Assembly: GCF_000153225.1 (NCBI RefSeq)
Contig: NZ_CH724148.1
Location: 686,640-750,639 of the forward strand
Length of the DNA: 64,000 nucleotides
Source of the DNA: Polaribacter irgensii 23-P
Lineage (GTDB): Bacteria; Bacteroidota; Bacteroidia; Flavobacteriales; Flavobacteriaceae
Direction of reading: 5' to 3'
Made by a program: the position numbers and the translations under genes. This document shows positions 42,353-52,793 of the stretch, piece by piece; positions within the stretch are counted from its first letter, which is position 1, and every line of letters begins with the position of its first letter. The notes beneath the pieces are model-generated. The model worked only from the letters and a program-made list of their open reading frames with translations. It had not been told where the DNA came from and made no database searches.

Positions 42353-45300
42353 TTGGGTTCATTTGTTAAGCATTTTATTTTATTTCTCACCCTTACCTTC
42401 GGAGTAAACCTTACCATCTGCGCTCAAAACACTGTAATAAATGATTCCGTAAAAGCTGTAATAGATTCTACAGGAATGCGTTATAACTTTAAAAACACGC
42501 AAAAAGGGGGCTTATTTTTAGATGATCTTGCCAAAAAAGAAGTTGTCTTTGACAAATTGTTAAACAAGTACGTAATCGTGGAGAAAATAGGAAATTATGC
42601 CACCCGTATCCCTATTTATTTATCTCCAAGAGACTATCAAAAATATCGTTTAAAAAGGGACATGTTGCACTACTTTAAAGAAAAAGTAAGTGCTGCGGAC
42701 GGAAAGAAAGAAGGAGCAAAAGAAGCTCAGAAAGACTTGTTGCCTACCTACTACGTAAACAATAAATTTTTTGAAACTATTTTTGGTGGAACAGAGGTAA
42801 AAGTGACACCCACGGGAAGCTTAAACCTAAAACTTGGGTTTATCTATCAAAATACTGACAATCCTCAAATTTCCGAAAAAAATAGAAGTAATGTTACCTT
42901 TGATTTTGATCAGCAAATAAACGCAAGTATTCGAGCGCAAATAGGGACGCGTTTAGATTTTACTGCAAATTACGATACACAGGCTTCTTTCGATTTCCAA
43001 AATCTAATAAAAATTGGATTTGAACCCAATGAAGATGATATTTTGCAAGGTTTTGAAGCGGGTAACATATCCATGCCAATAAAAAATTCTTTGATTACGG
43101 GAGCACAAAGTTTGTTTGGTGTAAAAGCAGATTTACAGTTTGGAAATACGAAAGTTACCACTGTCTTTTCTCAAAAAAATTCTGAATCCAAAACAGTTGT
43201 AGCGGAAGGAGGTGCTTCCATACAATCTTTTGAACTGAGAACCACAGATTATGACAATGACAGGCACTTTTTCTTAGCACAATACTTTATTGATACCTAT
43301 GCCAACGCACTCAAAAATTACCCTTTAATTAACAGCCCAATAAATATTACGAGAGTAGAAGTTTGGATCACCAATAGAAACGCAAGTACAGAAGATTTTA
43401 GAAGTATTGTTGCCTTTGCAGATATTGGAGAATCTAAGTCTAATGTTTTGGTAGACCCTAATGGACTGGTTTTAGACCCTAGTATTCTGCAGGCTCAGGT
43501 TTCAGGAAATAATCTACCTTTTAATGGTGCAAACAGAATAGGTACTGACATCATTCCCTCTGGCGATATTCGAGCTGAGTCTTTTCGAGATGTCGCGTAT
43601 GTAGCTAGGAAGCTGCAGCCTTATGCGATGCAAAACGGAACGAATTATTCTGTCTTAGAAAATGCTAGAAAATTAGAAGTAAATGAATATCACTTAAATT
43701 CTCAATTGGGTTTTATCTCTTTAAATAGAAGATTAAACGATGGAGAGGTTTTGGCAGTAGCCTACGAATATACCGTTGCAGGCACTGTAACAGGAAGTAC
43801 TAAAAACTCCTTTAAAGTTGGAGAGTTCTCTAATGATGGTATTCAGGCTCCTGACAATTTAGCCGTAAAGTTGCTGCGTTCAGAAATCTTACAAACAAAG
43901 AGAACAAATACCAATACAGGTGAAGACGAGTCTTTTCCAACATGGCGTTTAATGATGAAAAACGTGTATGCCTTGGGAGCCTTTCCACTTACGCAAGACG
44001 GTTTTAGATTTGAAGTTCAATACAGAGACGATCAAACCGGAATTCCTTCCAATGTGTTACAAAACGCACAAACTACTGGCATTTCTAACTTGCCTTTGCT
44101 GCAAATTTTAAAATTAGATCAATTAGACCAAAGTCAGTTTAGAAGTGCTGATGGCTTTTTTGATTATATAGAAGGTGTTACTGTAAACTCTGAAAACGGA
44201 TTTATCTTTTTCCCTGAACCCGAGCCTTTTGGAAATGGTTTAGAAGGTACTTTAACGGCTCCTTCTGATGCTAGTTTCTTATTTAAAGAACTGTATTTAA
44301 ACACAAAAATTAACATTAAAAATAACTTCCAAAATAAAGACAAATACTTTCTAAAAGGGTATTTCAAATCTGAGAATTCTGGTGGTATTCCTATTGGTGC
44401 CTTTAACGTACCAAGAGGATCTGTTCGCGTTTCTTCTGGAGGAAGACAGCTGGTAGAAGGCGTAGATTACGTTGTAGATTATCAATTAGGAAGAGTGCAG
44501 ATTATAGACCCAGGCCTACAAGCCTCTGGAGCTCCAATTAATGTCTCTACAGAAAATAATGCTGTTTTCAATCAACAAAGAAAAACGTTCTTCGGCGTAG
44601 ATATTGAACACACCTTTTCAGAAAATTTTATAGTTGGTGCTACGTACTTAAATATTGAAGAAAGGCCTTTGACGCCAAAAGTTAACTTTGGAGCTGAGCC
44701 CATAGACAACACCATGATCGGTTTTAATTTTGATTATTCTTCAGAAATTCCGTTTTTCACAAAGTTAGCAAATAAGCTGCCTTTTGTAGACACAGATGCC
44801 GCCTCTAACTTGTCTATAAGAGGAGACCTAGCGTATTTAATTCCTGGCACACCCAGCGGTATTGATGTTGCCGGTAGCGCTACTTCGTACATAGATGATT
44901 TTGAGGCCTCTCAAATACCGATAAGTATCTTATCTGCATTGGACTGGTATGAGGCAAGTACTCCGAAATATTTCCTAAATTTAAACGGAGAAAAAGAGGA
45001 TTTATCCTACAATTATAAAAGAGGAAAGTTAGCCTGGTATAGCATAGATCAACTTTTTTATGGTCTTGGAAATACACCTTCAAACATAAATGCAGACCAA
45101 CTTTCTAGAGCTGAAACAAGACAAATTAATTACCGTGAACTATTTCCAAATCTGCAATTAGATATTACTCAGAACTCTTTAGTAAGAACTTTAGATTTGG
45201 CTTTTTTCCCGCAAGAAAGAGGATCTTATAATTATGACCCAGCCGCAATTATTCAAGGTGATGAAGTTCGCTTGCAAAATCCTGAAACAAGATGGGGAGG

Positions 45301-48300
45301 AGTGATGCGTGCGTTAACAACCAACAACTTTGACCAAGCAAATGTGGAATACATGCAGTTTTGGATTATGGATCCCTATCAAAATTACTCGATAACCACC
45401 GAAGAAGGGCTGCCCCAGGATGTCGACCCCACAAATTTAATGAACCAAGTTGGAGATTTATACATCAACTTAGGAAATATCTCTGAAGATATTTTAAAAG
45501 ACAACCGAAAAATGTATGAAAATGGTCTGCCAGAAGACGGTTTAAAAATTAAAGATAATAATATAAACCAAACTATTTGGGGAGATATTCCGAAGAACCC
45601 TTCTATTATTTATGCTTTTAATGAAGAAGACGATGCTCGTATAAATCAAGATATTGGTTTTGACGGCTTAAATGATGCCGAAGAAAAAAATTTGGATGGT
45701 ATTGGACCGTTTGCCGCTTTAAAGGATCCTGCTGCAGATAACTTTCAATTCTTTCGAGGAGCTGCTTTAGATGACATAGACGCATCCATTATAAAAAGAT
45801 ATAAAGACTTTAATAATCCACAAGGAAACTCGCCAACTTTAAATCAATCAACAGAGTCTTTTCCCACTTCCTCCTCAACATACCCAGACACTGAAGACAT
45901 CAACAGAGACCAAACCATGAATACTGTAGAGAGTTATTATCAGTATAAAATCTCGATGAACCAAGCAGACTTAGCGAAAGGCACTGGTTATGTTGTTGAC
46001 GAAAAAACAACGACTACAACTCTTAAAAACGGAAACACACAGCAGACAAAATGGTATCAATTTAGGGTTCCTATACGCAGTGGAACCTCTTTCCCTAAAG
46101 ACAGCATTTCTGATTTTAACAGCATTTCTGATTTTAACAGTATTCGTTTTATTAGAATGTTTTTAACTAATTTCAAAATGCCTGTTGTAATTCGTTTTGG
46201 TGCATTAGACTTGGTTCGAGGAGATTGGAGACGCTATGTAAGAACGCTAGATTCGGAGCCAAACTCAGACAGAGAGTTAAATCAAAAGGAATTAAATGCT
46301 TTTGAAGTTGGGGTTGTAAGTATTGAACAAAATGAGGGAAGCTACACGCAACCCCCCGGAATTCAAAGAGAGCGCTTGCAAGGAAGTACCACTGTGCAAT
46401 TGCAAAATGAACAATCTGTAACTTTAAAAACACATCTCTTAAAACCGTCGGAAGTAAGAGCTATTTATAAAAACATTAGTGTAGACTTGAGACGTTTTAA
46501 ACAATTAAAGATGTTTATGCACTTGCAAGAAATTCAAGGAGAAGGTACTTTAGCTGACGGAGACATGTCTGCAATCATAAGACTCGGAACTGATTTAAAC
46601 GAAAATTTTTATCAGATTGAAATTCCGTTAACCGTTACTAAAACAGGTACAACTGCCTTAGATATTTGGCCAGAAGCAAATAATTTAAATGCTTTCTTGG
46701 AAGCTTTTGGTAAAGTGAAATTAGAAAGAAACACCATTAATTATTCTGTCGCCAAAATATATACCTCTCAAATACAAGACAACAATGTCCCATACAGCAT
46801 CAGTGTAAAAGGGAATCCTACGCTGGCGCAATTAAGAACTATTATGTTGGGTATTAAAAACACCTCTTTGTCTGCAAAAAGTGGAGAAATCTGGTTTAAT
46901 GAATTACGCGCTGCCAACTTTGACAACAAAGGTGGTTGGGCAGGAGTTATAAATGCAGATGCAAATTTGGCAGATGTTGCAAATATCTCACTAGCAGGAA
47001 GTATGTCTACCATAGGCTTTGGAAATGTTGGAGATCGCATAAATCAACGAAGTTTGGATGAAACAAAACAATATGACATTGCAACTACGATCCATTTAGG
47101 CAAAGTCTTAACTCCACAAAAATGGGGAATACAATTGCCTATGAGCTATAGTATTGGAGAAAAATTTATAGATCCAAAATTTGATCCCCAATACCAAGAT
47201 GTTATTTTAAAAGATGCTTTAGAACAAAATCCCAACAGTGAGTTTTCTCGAGATTACACCAAAAGAACGAGTATTAGTTTTATGAATGTCAAGAAGAATA
47301 GAAACCCGAATTCATCGAAAAAAACGGCCTTCTATGACGTTGAAAACATTTCTCTTTCCTATGCTCAAAACCAAGAACTCCACAGAGATTACAACATCAA
47401 AAAATATGTCCGTGAAAACGTAACTACTAGCGCAACTTATAATTATAACTTTCCAGGAAAATTTATAGAACCCTTTAAAAATATCTCTTTTTTACAAAGC
47501 AAATATTTACAACTTTTTAAAGATTTTAATTTCAACCCTGTTCCCTCTTCGATTGCTGTAAATTCTAGAATAAATAGAAACTTTACAGAACAGCAGTCTC
47601 GAAACTTAGTGCCTGGCTTGTCAGACCAACCTGCATTAAAACAGCATAGATTTTTATTTGACTGGGATTACACCATTGGATTTAATCTCACAAAAGCGCT
47701 ACAATTTAATTTTAATGCAACCAATAGTGCTATTTATGACACCTTTGATACTGAGGACGACATTCAAATCTTCGATGAATTTTTTAATATGGGAAGAGCC
47801 AACCATTATCATCAAAAATTAAACGGTACCTATCAGTTGCCTATTAATAAAATTCCTTTTCTAAGTTTTATAACAGCAGATTACGGCTATACGGCAGACT
47901 TCGATTGGCAAGCTGCTGCACAAAGTACCATCGATGTTAACGGAATAGATGTTGCCTATGTTGATTTAGTAGGTAATGTTATTCAAAATGCAAATACTCA
48001 AAATTTAAATGGAACGTTCAATTTTGATAAATTATACAAAAGCTTAGGCTTCGAAAAATGGGCACGAACTCAAAGAAGAGCTATCCCAAGTCAAAGGGGT
48101 TCTCTAAAGCCACTAGATAGCCTCGCTGAAAAACCAAAAAAAGCGAGAAAAAAATACAAAAGAGTGCCATACCTAGGTAAAAAAACACCCCTTGCTAAGA
48201 CCCTTTTAAAGGGTATGTACACGGTCATCACCGCTATAAAGCAAGGAAAAATAAGTTATTCAGAAAATAATGGTCAATTTTTACCAGGCTACACAGAAGA

Positions 48301-49540
48301 TATCGGGTTTTTTGGAGGTGCTCCAACTTCTTTTGCTTTTGGTAGTCAAGTAGATATTAGAAATAACGCCTTGCAAAATGGCTGGTTGGTTGGTCCAAGA
48401 GATCCTGATAACAGTGAATATTACAATAAAACATACCGACAAACCAAGTATAACAAATTGGATTATACCTTTACATTAAGGCCTTTTAAATATTTAAATA
48501 TTGACGTTAGAGGAAATAAAATTCAAACAAGCGATCTCTCTCAACAATTAGACGTACTTGCAGACGGCACTGCTCTTGGCGCTTTAGATTTTAGCGCTCC
48601 TGCCTTCGAAACTGGAAACTTTAGTGCCAGTCACTCGATGATTGCCACTGCCTTTAAAGACGGTGATGCACTCTTTCAAACCATGCGCGACTATAGGGGT
48701 GTGATTGCAAATAGACTAGCACAGGAGACAGGAGCTCCTATCGCAGGTTTTGGAAGCAACAGTCAACAAGTTTTGTTACCCGCATTTCTAGCGGCATATT
48801 CAGGATCTAATCCAGAAAATATAAATACTGGATTGTTCAAAAATATTCCGATTCCGAATTGGACGCTTCGCTATACTGGATTGATGCAACTGGGATTCTT
48901 TAAAGAAAACTTTAGTAATTTTATTGTATCCCATGGTTATAAATCGTCATATACCATCTCTAGTTTTACCAACAACTTACAATACAACAATGAAAACCCT
49001 TATTCTATAACGAATGCATCTAATAATTACGAGCCACAACTTCTCGTTTCATCAGTTACCTTAGTAGATGAATTTTCTCCTTTAATAAAAGTTGATATGA
49101 AAATGAGAAATTCATTTTCTCTAAGAGGGGAGATTAAGAGCGACAGAACACTTACAATGAATTTCAATAATAGTACCTTGACAGATATCAAAGGAATAGA
49201 ATATATTGCAGGGCTCGGGTATGTAATTAAAGATGTGAAAATAGATACTCGTTTTACTGGAAAGAAAGTAAGCTTAAAAGGTGATATCATTTTAAGAGCC
49301 GATGTATCCTTAAGAGATAATTTAACACAAATTAGGGCTGTTGACGAAGATAATAACCAAATAAGTGGTGGACAAAGGTTATTTTCTATTAAATTTACAG
49401 CAGATTATAGACTGAGTAATAGTTTAACAGCATCTTTCTATTACAACCATCAAACATCTAAGTATGCTATATCCACCACATTTCCAAGACAAGCGATCAA
49501 TGGAGGATTTAACATTATTTATAATTTAGGAGGCAATTAA
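42353..49540 (+). CDS. sprA: Gliding motility / type IX secretion translocon SprA
   Basis: 2395 residues, the typical size. A signal peptide (VKHFILFLTLTFGVNLTICAQ) is followed by repeated SprA N-terminal and barrel segments, e.g. GSLNLKLGFIYQNTDNPQ, FGVDIEHTFSENFIVGATYLN, YIDDFEASQIPISILSALDW and a C-terminal barrel strand (FNIIYNLGG). SprA is the very large outer-membrane barrel through which T9SS cargo crosses, with a lateral gate. No ATG lies in the signal region, so translation must start at TTG (42353). An in-frame 18-bp tandem duplication gives ISDFNSISDFNS at about residues 1250-1262. Confidence 0.95.
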   Translation: MGSFVKHFILFLTLTFGVNLTICAQNTVINDSVKAVIDSTGMRYNFKNTQKGGLFLDDLAKKEVVFDKLLNKYVIVEKIGNYATRIPIYLSPRDYQKYRLKRDMLHYFKEKVSAADGKKEGAKEAQKDLLPTYYVNNKFFETIFGGTEVKVTPTGSLNLKLGFIYQNTDNPQISEKNRSNVTFDFDQQINASIRAQIGTRLDFTANYDTQASFDFQNLIKIGFEPNEDDILQGFEAGNISMPIKNSLITGAQSLFGVKADLQFGNTKVTTVFSQKNSESKTVVAEGGASIQSFELRTTDYDNDRHFFLAQYFIDTYANALKNYPLINSPINITRVEVWITNRNASTEDFRSIVAFADIGESKSNVLVDPNGLVLDPSILQAQVSGNNLPFNGANRIGTDIIPSGDIRAESFRDVAYVARKLQPYAMQNGTNYSVLENARKLEVNEYHLNSQLGFISLNRRLNDGEVLAVAYEYTVAGTVTGSTKNSFKVGEFSNDGIQAPDNLAVKLLRSEILQTKRTNTNTGEDESFPTWRLMMKNVYALGAFPLTQDGFRFEVQYRDDQTGIPSNVLQNAQTTGISNLPLLQILKLDQLDQSQFRSADGFFDYIEGVTVNSENGFIFFPEPEPFGNGLEGTLTAPSDASFLFKELYLNTKINIKNNFQNKDKYFLKGYFKSENSGGIPIGAFNVPRGSVRVSSGGRQLVEGVDYVVDYQLGRVQIIDPGLQASGAPINVSTENNAVFNQQRKTFFGVDIEHTFSENFIVGATYLNIEERPLTPKVNFGAEPIDNTMIGFNFDYSSEIPFFTKLANKLPFVDTDAASNLSIRGDLAYLIPGTPSGIDVAGSATSYIDDFEASQIPISILSALDWYEASTPKYFLNLNGEKEDLSYNYKRGKLAWYSIDQLFYGLGNTPSNINADQLSRAETRQINYRELFPNLQLDITQNSLVRTLDLAFFPQERGSYNYDPAAIIQGDEVRLQNPETRWGGVMRALTTNNFDQANVEYMQFWIMDPYQNYSITTEEGLPQDVDPTNLMNQVGDLYINLGNISEDILKDNRKMYENGLPEDGLKIKDNNINQTIWGDIPKNPSIIYAFNEEDDARINQDIGFDGLNDAEEKNLDGIGPFAALKDPAADNFQFFRGAALDDIDASIIKRYKDFNNPQGNSPTLNQSTESFPTSSSTYPDTEDINRDQTMNTVESYYQYKISMNQADLAKGTGYVVDEKTTTTTLKNGNTQQTKWYQFRVPIRSGTSFPKDSISDFNSISDFNSIRFIRMFLTNFKMPVVIRFGALDLVRGDWRRYVRTLDSEPNSDRELNQKELNAFEVGVVSIEQNEGSYTQPPGIQRERLQGSTTVQLQNEQSVTLKTHLLKPSEVRAIYKNISVDLRRFKQLKMFMHLQEIQGEGTLADGDMSAIIRLGTDLNENFYQIEIPLTVTKTGTTALDIWPEANNLNAFLEAFGKVKLERNTINYSVAKIYTSQIQDNNVPYSISVKGNPTLAQLRTIMLGIKNTSLSAKSGEIWFNELRAANFDNKGGWAGVINADANLADVANISLAGSMSTIGFGNVGDRINQRSLDETKQYDIATTIHLGKVLTPQKWGIQLPMSYSIGEKFIDPKFDPQYQDVILKDALEQNPNSEFSRDYTKRTSISFMNVKKNRNPNSSKKTAFYDVENISLSYAQNQELHRDYNIKKYVRENVTTSATYNYNFPGKFIEPFKNISFLQSKYLQLFKDFNFNPVPSSIAVNSRINRNFTEQQSRNLVPGLSDQPALKQHRFLFDWDYTIGFNLTKALQFNFNATNSAIYDTFDTEDDIQIFDEFFNMGRANHYHQKLNGTYQLPINKIPFLSFITADYGYTADFDWQAAAQSTIDVNGIDVAYVDLVGNVIQNANTQNLNGTFNFDKLYKSLGFEKWARTQRRAIPSQRGSLKPLDSLAEKPKKARKKYKRVPYLGKKTPLAKTLLKGMYTVITAIKQGKISYSENNGQFLPGYTEDIGFFGGAPTSFAFGSQVDIRNNALQNGWLVGPRDPDNSEYYNKTYRQTKYNKLDYTFTLRPFKYLNIDVRGNKIQTSDLSQQLDVLADGTALGALDFSAPAFETGNFSASHSMIATAFKDGDALFQTMRDYRGVIANRLAQETGAPIAGFGSNSQQVLLPAFLAAYSGSNPENINTGLFKNIPIPNWTLRYTGLMQLGFFKENFSNFIVSHGYKSSYTISSFTNNLQYNNENPYSITNASNNYEPQLLVSSVTLVDEFSPLIKVDMKMRNSFSLRGEIKSDRTLTMNFNNSTLTDIKGIEYIAGLGYVIKDVKIDTRFTGKKVSLKGDIILRADVSLRDNLTQIRAVDEDNNQISGGQRLFSIKFTADYRLSNSLTASFYYNHQTSKYAISTTFPRQAINGGFNIIYNLGGN
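46103..46138 (+). repeat. 18-bp tandem duplication inside sprA
   Basis: AGCATTTCTGATTTTAAC occurs twice without a gap (46103-46120 and 46121-46138), adding six residues (SISDFN) in frame. Confidence 0.95.
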
Positions 49541-49569
49541 ATAAGTAACATCAATAAAATAGATTAAAA

Positions 49570-49950
49570 ATGAATATCCCAGTAGCGTTAAAGTATACAA
49601 AAGATCACGAGTGGATTCAAATAGAAGGTAAAATAGCAACTGTAGGAATTACAGACTTTGCACAAGGAGAACTTGGCGATATTGTTTATATAGATGTGGA
49701 CACTTTAGATGATACCATAGCCGAAGGAGAAGTTTTTGGATCTGTGGAAGCCGTAAAAACGGTCTCTGACCTATTTATGCCGTTAACAGGGGAAATTATA
49801 GCCTTTAACGAGGCGCTAGAAGACGATCCTGAGTTGGTAAACTCTGATCCTTATGACAAAGGTTGGATGATTAAAATTGAAATTTCTGACGAATCGCAGA
49901 TCGCGGATTTATTAGATGCTGCCGCTTATGAACTTCTTATTAAAGGATAA
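49570..49950 (+). CDS. gcvH: Glycine cleavage system H protein
   Basis: 126 residues with the lipoyl-domain pattern; the lipoylated lysine is in [27 protein letters not shown] at the N-terminus and [13 protein letters not shown] near the end are standard. It carries the methylamine group between the P, T and L proteins of glycine cleavage, none of which are in the window. It belongs to the sprA-gcvH-vanZ-tonB run. Confidence 0.96.
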   Translation: MNIPVALKYTKDHEWIQIEGKIATVGITDFAQGELGDIVYIDVDTLDDTIAEGEVFGSVEAVKTVSDLFMPLTGEIIAFNEALEDDPELVNSDPYDKGWMIKIEISDESQIADLLDAAAYELLIKG

Positions 49951-50311
49951 ATTTAAAAGCATCGCCCTCATTGTTTCCGTAGGAATACTCTATCTGAGCT
50001 TGATAAAAATACCCATTCATGAAAGTATTCAAATCAAACACTTAGACAAACTCCAGCACGGTGTGGCGTACGCAACCCTCTGTATTACATGGTTGATCGC
50101 CTTGCAAAAAAAACAAAAAAAATATGCAATAGCACTTTGCTGTATTTTATTTGGTATGATTATTGAAGTATTGCAATATGCAATAACAAATTACAGAACA
50201 GGAGATTACCTTGATGTTGCCGCCAATTCTTTGGGAGTTTTACTGGGATTGTTACTATTTCATCAAATTTCAAAAAAAAATAGATTAAAAAAAGAAAAGA
50301 CTTCTAATTAA
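49928..50311 (+). CDS. VanZ-like family membrane protein
   Basis: 127 residues from the ATG at 49928, inside the last 23 bases of gcvH in another frame. Four hydrophobic segments and the VanZ-like marks [14 protein letters not shown] and [18 protein letters not shown]. The relative VanZ gives slight teicoplanin resistance in enterococci; the role in flavobacteria is unknown, but this gene regularly follows gcvH and precedes tonB. Confidence 0.88.
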   Translation: MNFLLKDKFKSIALIVSVGILYLSLIKIPIHESIQIKHLDKLQHGVAYATLCITWLIALQKKQKKYAIALCCILFGMIIEVLQYAITNYRTGDYLDVAANSLGVLLGLLLFHQISKKNRLKKEKTSN

Positions 50312-50358
50312 AACAATAATTTAGTTAAATTAGCGAACTATATATAAAATATTACCTC

Positions 50359-51078
50359 ATGGAAATAAAGAAAAATCCGAAATCAAATTTAGAAAATTAC
50401 AGTAAGATATTTATGCAAATCGGTCTTGTTTTAGCCTTATTTGTTACGTATGCTGCGATTGAGAAGAAAACGTACGATAAAACCACCAATGGATTAGGTG
50501 TTGTGAGTATGAATGCAATGATGGATGAAGACATTCCAATTACGGAGAGAGTAGAGCCCGTGAAGCCGAAAACACCACCACCACCAGCTCCTGAAAAAAT
50601 TGAAGTTGTGGAAGACGAAAAAGAAGTTGAAGAAACCGTCATAGAATCTACCGAAACAGACGAAAATGAAGCTGTTGAAATTGAAGAAATTGTTGAGATT
50701 GCAGAAGCTGAGGAATTTGTTGAAGATGTGAATTTTATGATTATTGAAGATGCACCTATATTTCCAGGATGCAAAGGCGATAAAAAAGAATTAAAAGACT
50801 GCTTTAGTAAAATGGTTCAAAAACATTTTTCACGAAAATTTGATGCAGAATTACCAAATGAACTCGGATTATCTCCAGGTAGAAAAAGAGTTTTCATAGG
50901 ATTTAAAATTGATAGGCAAGGTAATGTTGTTAAAATTCAGGCACGTGCACCACACCCAAAAATTAAAGATGAAGTTATTAGAGTAATGAACATGTTACCT
51001 AAAATGAAACCTGGTAAACAACGTGGTAAGCCAGTAGGTGTAAGCTATAACATTCCGTTTTCCCTACTCGTAGAGTAA
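50359..51078 (+). CDS. tonB: Energy transducer TonB
   Basis: 239 residues: one N-terminal membrane helix (FMQIGLVLALFVTYAAIE), a Pro-rich then strongly acidic spacer (PKTPPPPAPEKIEVV, long Glu/Val runs at about 75-125), and a C-terminal TonB domain (KRVFIGFKIDRQGNVVKIQA, KMKPGKQRGKPVGVSYNIPF). The spacer crosses the periplasm and the C-terminal domain pulls on TonB-dependent receptors, of which at least one is in this window. No exbB or exbD is adjacent. Confidence 0.9.
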   Translation: MEIKKNPKSNLENYSKIFMQIGLVLALFVTYAAIEKKTYDKTTNGLGVVSMNAMMDEDIPITERVEPVKPKTPPPPAPEKIEVVEDEKEVEETVIESTETDENEAVEIEEIVEIAEAEEFVEDVNFMIIEDAPIFPGCKGDKKELKDCFSKMVQKHFSRKFDAELPNELGLSPGRKRVFIGFKIDRQGNVVKIQARAPHPKIKDEVIRVMNMLPKMKPGKQRGKPVGVSYNIPFSLLVE

Positions 51079-51099
51079 AAAAAATCTTGAGACTATATA

Positions 51100-51131
51100 A
51101 AAAACGCTTAGAGCTCGCTCTGAGCGTTTTT
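51100..51131 (+). terminator. Terminator of the sprA-gcvH-vanZ-tonB run
   Basis: Fifteen-base stem AAAAACGCTTAGAGC (51100-51114) with GCTCTGAGCGTTTTT (51117-51131; one G-U pair), very short loop, T tail. Confidence 0.9.
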
Positions 51132-51332
51132 GCATTTACAAAAGACCCGGTTGCAGTAGCTGGTTTTACCCATGCTCTTAATCAAGAGACATTCAACGTT
51201 TTTTGTATGCAACGTTCGCATGTAAACGCGACCGAAAGAATTGTCAAATACAGCAATAATGAGCCCTATTTAAAATCATAAATGTCGCAGTAAAACCTCC
51301 CTTTTCAATCCAAAAAATAAGACACAAAAAAA

Positions 51333-51355
51333 ACCAAAGTATTTTATACTCTGGT
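51333..51355 (-). terminator. Terminator after the MORN-like gene
   Basis: On the minus strand ACCAGAGTA-TAAAA-TACTTTGGT forms a 9-bp stem with one G-U pair, followed by TTTTTTTTGTG. Confidence 0.75.
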
Positions 51356-51382
51356 TTTATCTGTGCCCTTTTTAAATTTTAT

Positions 51383-51733
51383 TTATTTGTTTATTGCCAA
51401 TTTAGATTCTGGTGTCCATCGATTTACACTTTGCACAGCGTTATTCACATACGTAACTTCTTGTAAAGAGCCCTCATTCCAAAAAAACCATTTTCCAGTC
51501 TTTTTTCCATCTTTATAAAAAGCCATCTGTACTTTATTCCCTTGTTTGTCGTAGCGCGTCCATTTCCCTGTTAACTTCTTATTTTTGAAATATCCTTGTT
51601 TACTAATTGTACCCTCTTCATGATAATAAGTCGCCTTTACAAGTGCTCCTTCCGCCTCATACGTTGGTTCTATATCCTGAGAGTATCCTATCGCTGCGAT
51701 GCAAAACATTGCAATTGTGATTATTTTTTTCAT
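51383..51733 (-). CDS. Secreted MORN-like repeat protein
   Basis: 116 residues with a signal peptide (MKKIITIAMFCIAAIGYSQ). Three MORN_2-type repeats of the form G-x-x-x-G-x-W/KxxxY/FY are visible: GTISKQGYFKNKKLTGKW, YDKQGNKVQMAFYKDGKKTG and WNEGSLQEVTYVNN. Relatives are often labelled YwqK antitoxin-like, which refers only to the repeat. The role is unknown; probably periplasmic or outer-membrane-attached. Monocistronic. Confidence 0.8.
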   Translation of the reverse strand: MKKIITIAMFCIAAIGYSQDIEPTYEAEGALVKATYYHEEGTISKQGYFKNKKLTGKWTRYDKQGNKVQMAFYKDGKKTGKWFFWNEGSLQEVTYVNNAVQSVNRWTPESKLAINK

Positions 51734-52014
51734 AATTTGTTTGTTACGTAATGCGTTACAATCAAAGATATGCTTTTTTGTAACAATTTACAAACATTTA
51801 CGTAACATTAAATTAACATTAGAAATTCGACAATATTAACATCATTCGTCTCACTAAAAACTAAATCTATCTGTATCTGCAAGGTAAGGCGCCAAAATAT
51901 TAATGAAGTTCTTTAGATTCGTCGTGTATATATCCCGCTCCTAGAAAAGTATGCGGAGCCACGAACGCTTGTTGACTGCAAATTATACCCAAAGTGCCAA
52001 TAAACTAAAAATAT

Positions 52015-52701
52015 TTAAAAAGTAGGCTTCTTCTTTTTTTCAGCTATTACCACAAAGTCTTTCAAATAGAAGGGCTCAAAATAAGCAACATCTTCAATCT
52101 CTTGTCTCACATACTTTTGATAGGACAACGCTGCCATTTGTCTAGAAGAAGGGAACTTGTCTAGAATAAATACTGCATTCTTATGAGTTATTATTTCTTG
52201 GCATTTTTGGGCACCATCCCCTAAAAAGTACACCGTTCCAAGCGAGAGATATTTAGAAAAAGAAGCTTCATCAATAATCTCTGCTTGCACCTTTCTTATT
52301 TTGTTATGCCCAGAATCAAAAACCGCAGCATATACTTCCATCCTTCTTGCATCCAGCATCGGTACAATCGCACCATTATCAACATTTATTGAATGCGACA
52401 GCGCCAGCAGCGTATCAATCGAAATTAAGGGGATGTTTAAAGCAAAACAAAGGCCCTTTGCGGCTGAAACACCAATTCTTAATCCTGTATATGATCCTGG
52501 GCCCTTACTAACTGCTATGCCATCTAATTCTTCGCTTAAGATATCTGCTTCAATTAAAATTTCTTGCATAAAAGGATGTAAGACTTCTGCATGTGAATAA
52601 TTCCCATTATTCAATTCCTTAATTGCAATAATTTCTCCATTCCGAGCAATACTAACAGAACAATTTTTTGTTGAAGTTTCTATGTTTAAAATAATAGCCA
52701 A
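52015..52701 (-). CDS. tsaB: tRNA threonylcarbamoyladenosine biosynthesis protein TsaB
   Basis: 228 residues of the ASKHA fold: ILNIETSTKNCSVSIARNG at the N-terminus, SKGPGSYTGLRIGVSAAKGLCFAL for the family signature, and PMLDARRMEVYAA. It is the scaffold partner of TsaD in making t6A37 of ANN-decoding tRNAs. A TATCTTTG box (52723-52716, minus strand) lies 14 bases upstream. Confidence 0.94.
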   Translation of the reverse strand: MAIILNIETSTKNCSVSIARNGEIIAIKELNNGNYSHAEVLHPFMQEILIEADILSEELDGIAVSKGPGSYTGLRIGVSAAKGLCFALNIPLISIDTLLALSHSINVDNGAIVPMLDARRMEVYAAVFDSGHNKIRKVQAEIIDEASFSKYLSLGTVYFLGDGAQKCQEIITHKNAVFILDKFPSSRQMAALSYQKYVRQEIEDVAYFEPFYLKDFVVIAEKKKKPTF

Positions 52702-52715
52702 AATCTAATTTTTTA

Positions 52716-52723
52716 CAAAGATA
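52716..52723 (-). promoter_or_regulatory. -7 box of tsaB
   Basis: TATCTTTG on the minus strand, 14 bases before the tsaB ATG at 52701. Confidence 0.55.
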
Positions 52724-52793
52724 GTATTTCAAAAAAACAAAACAGCACAAGTTGATAAACGAGTGCTGCTAGCTAATGTCTTTATGAAATTTA

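Noticed and set aside
51087..51281. Plus-strand frame of 64 codons after tonB
   Set aside because: It begins inside the tonB terminator hairpin and shows no motif.
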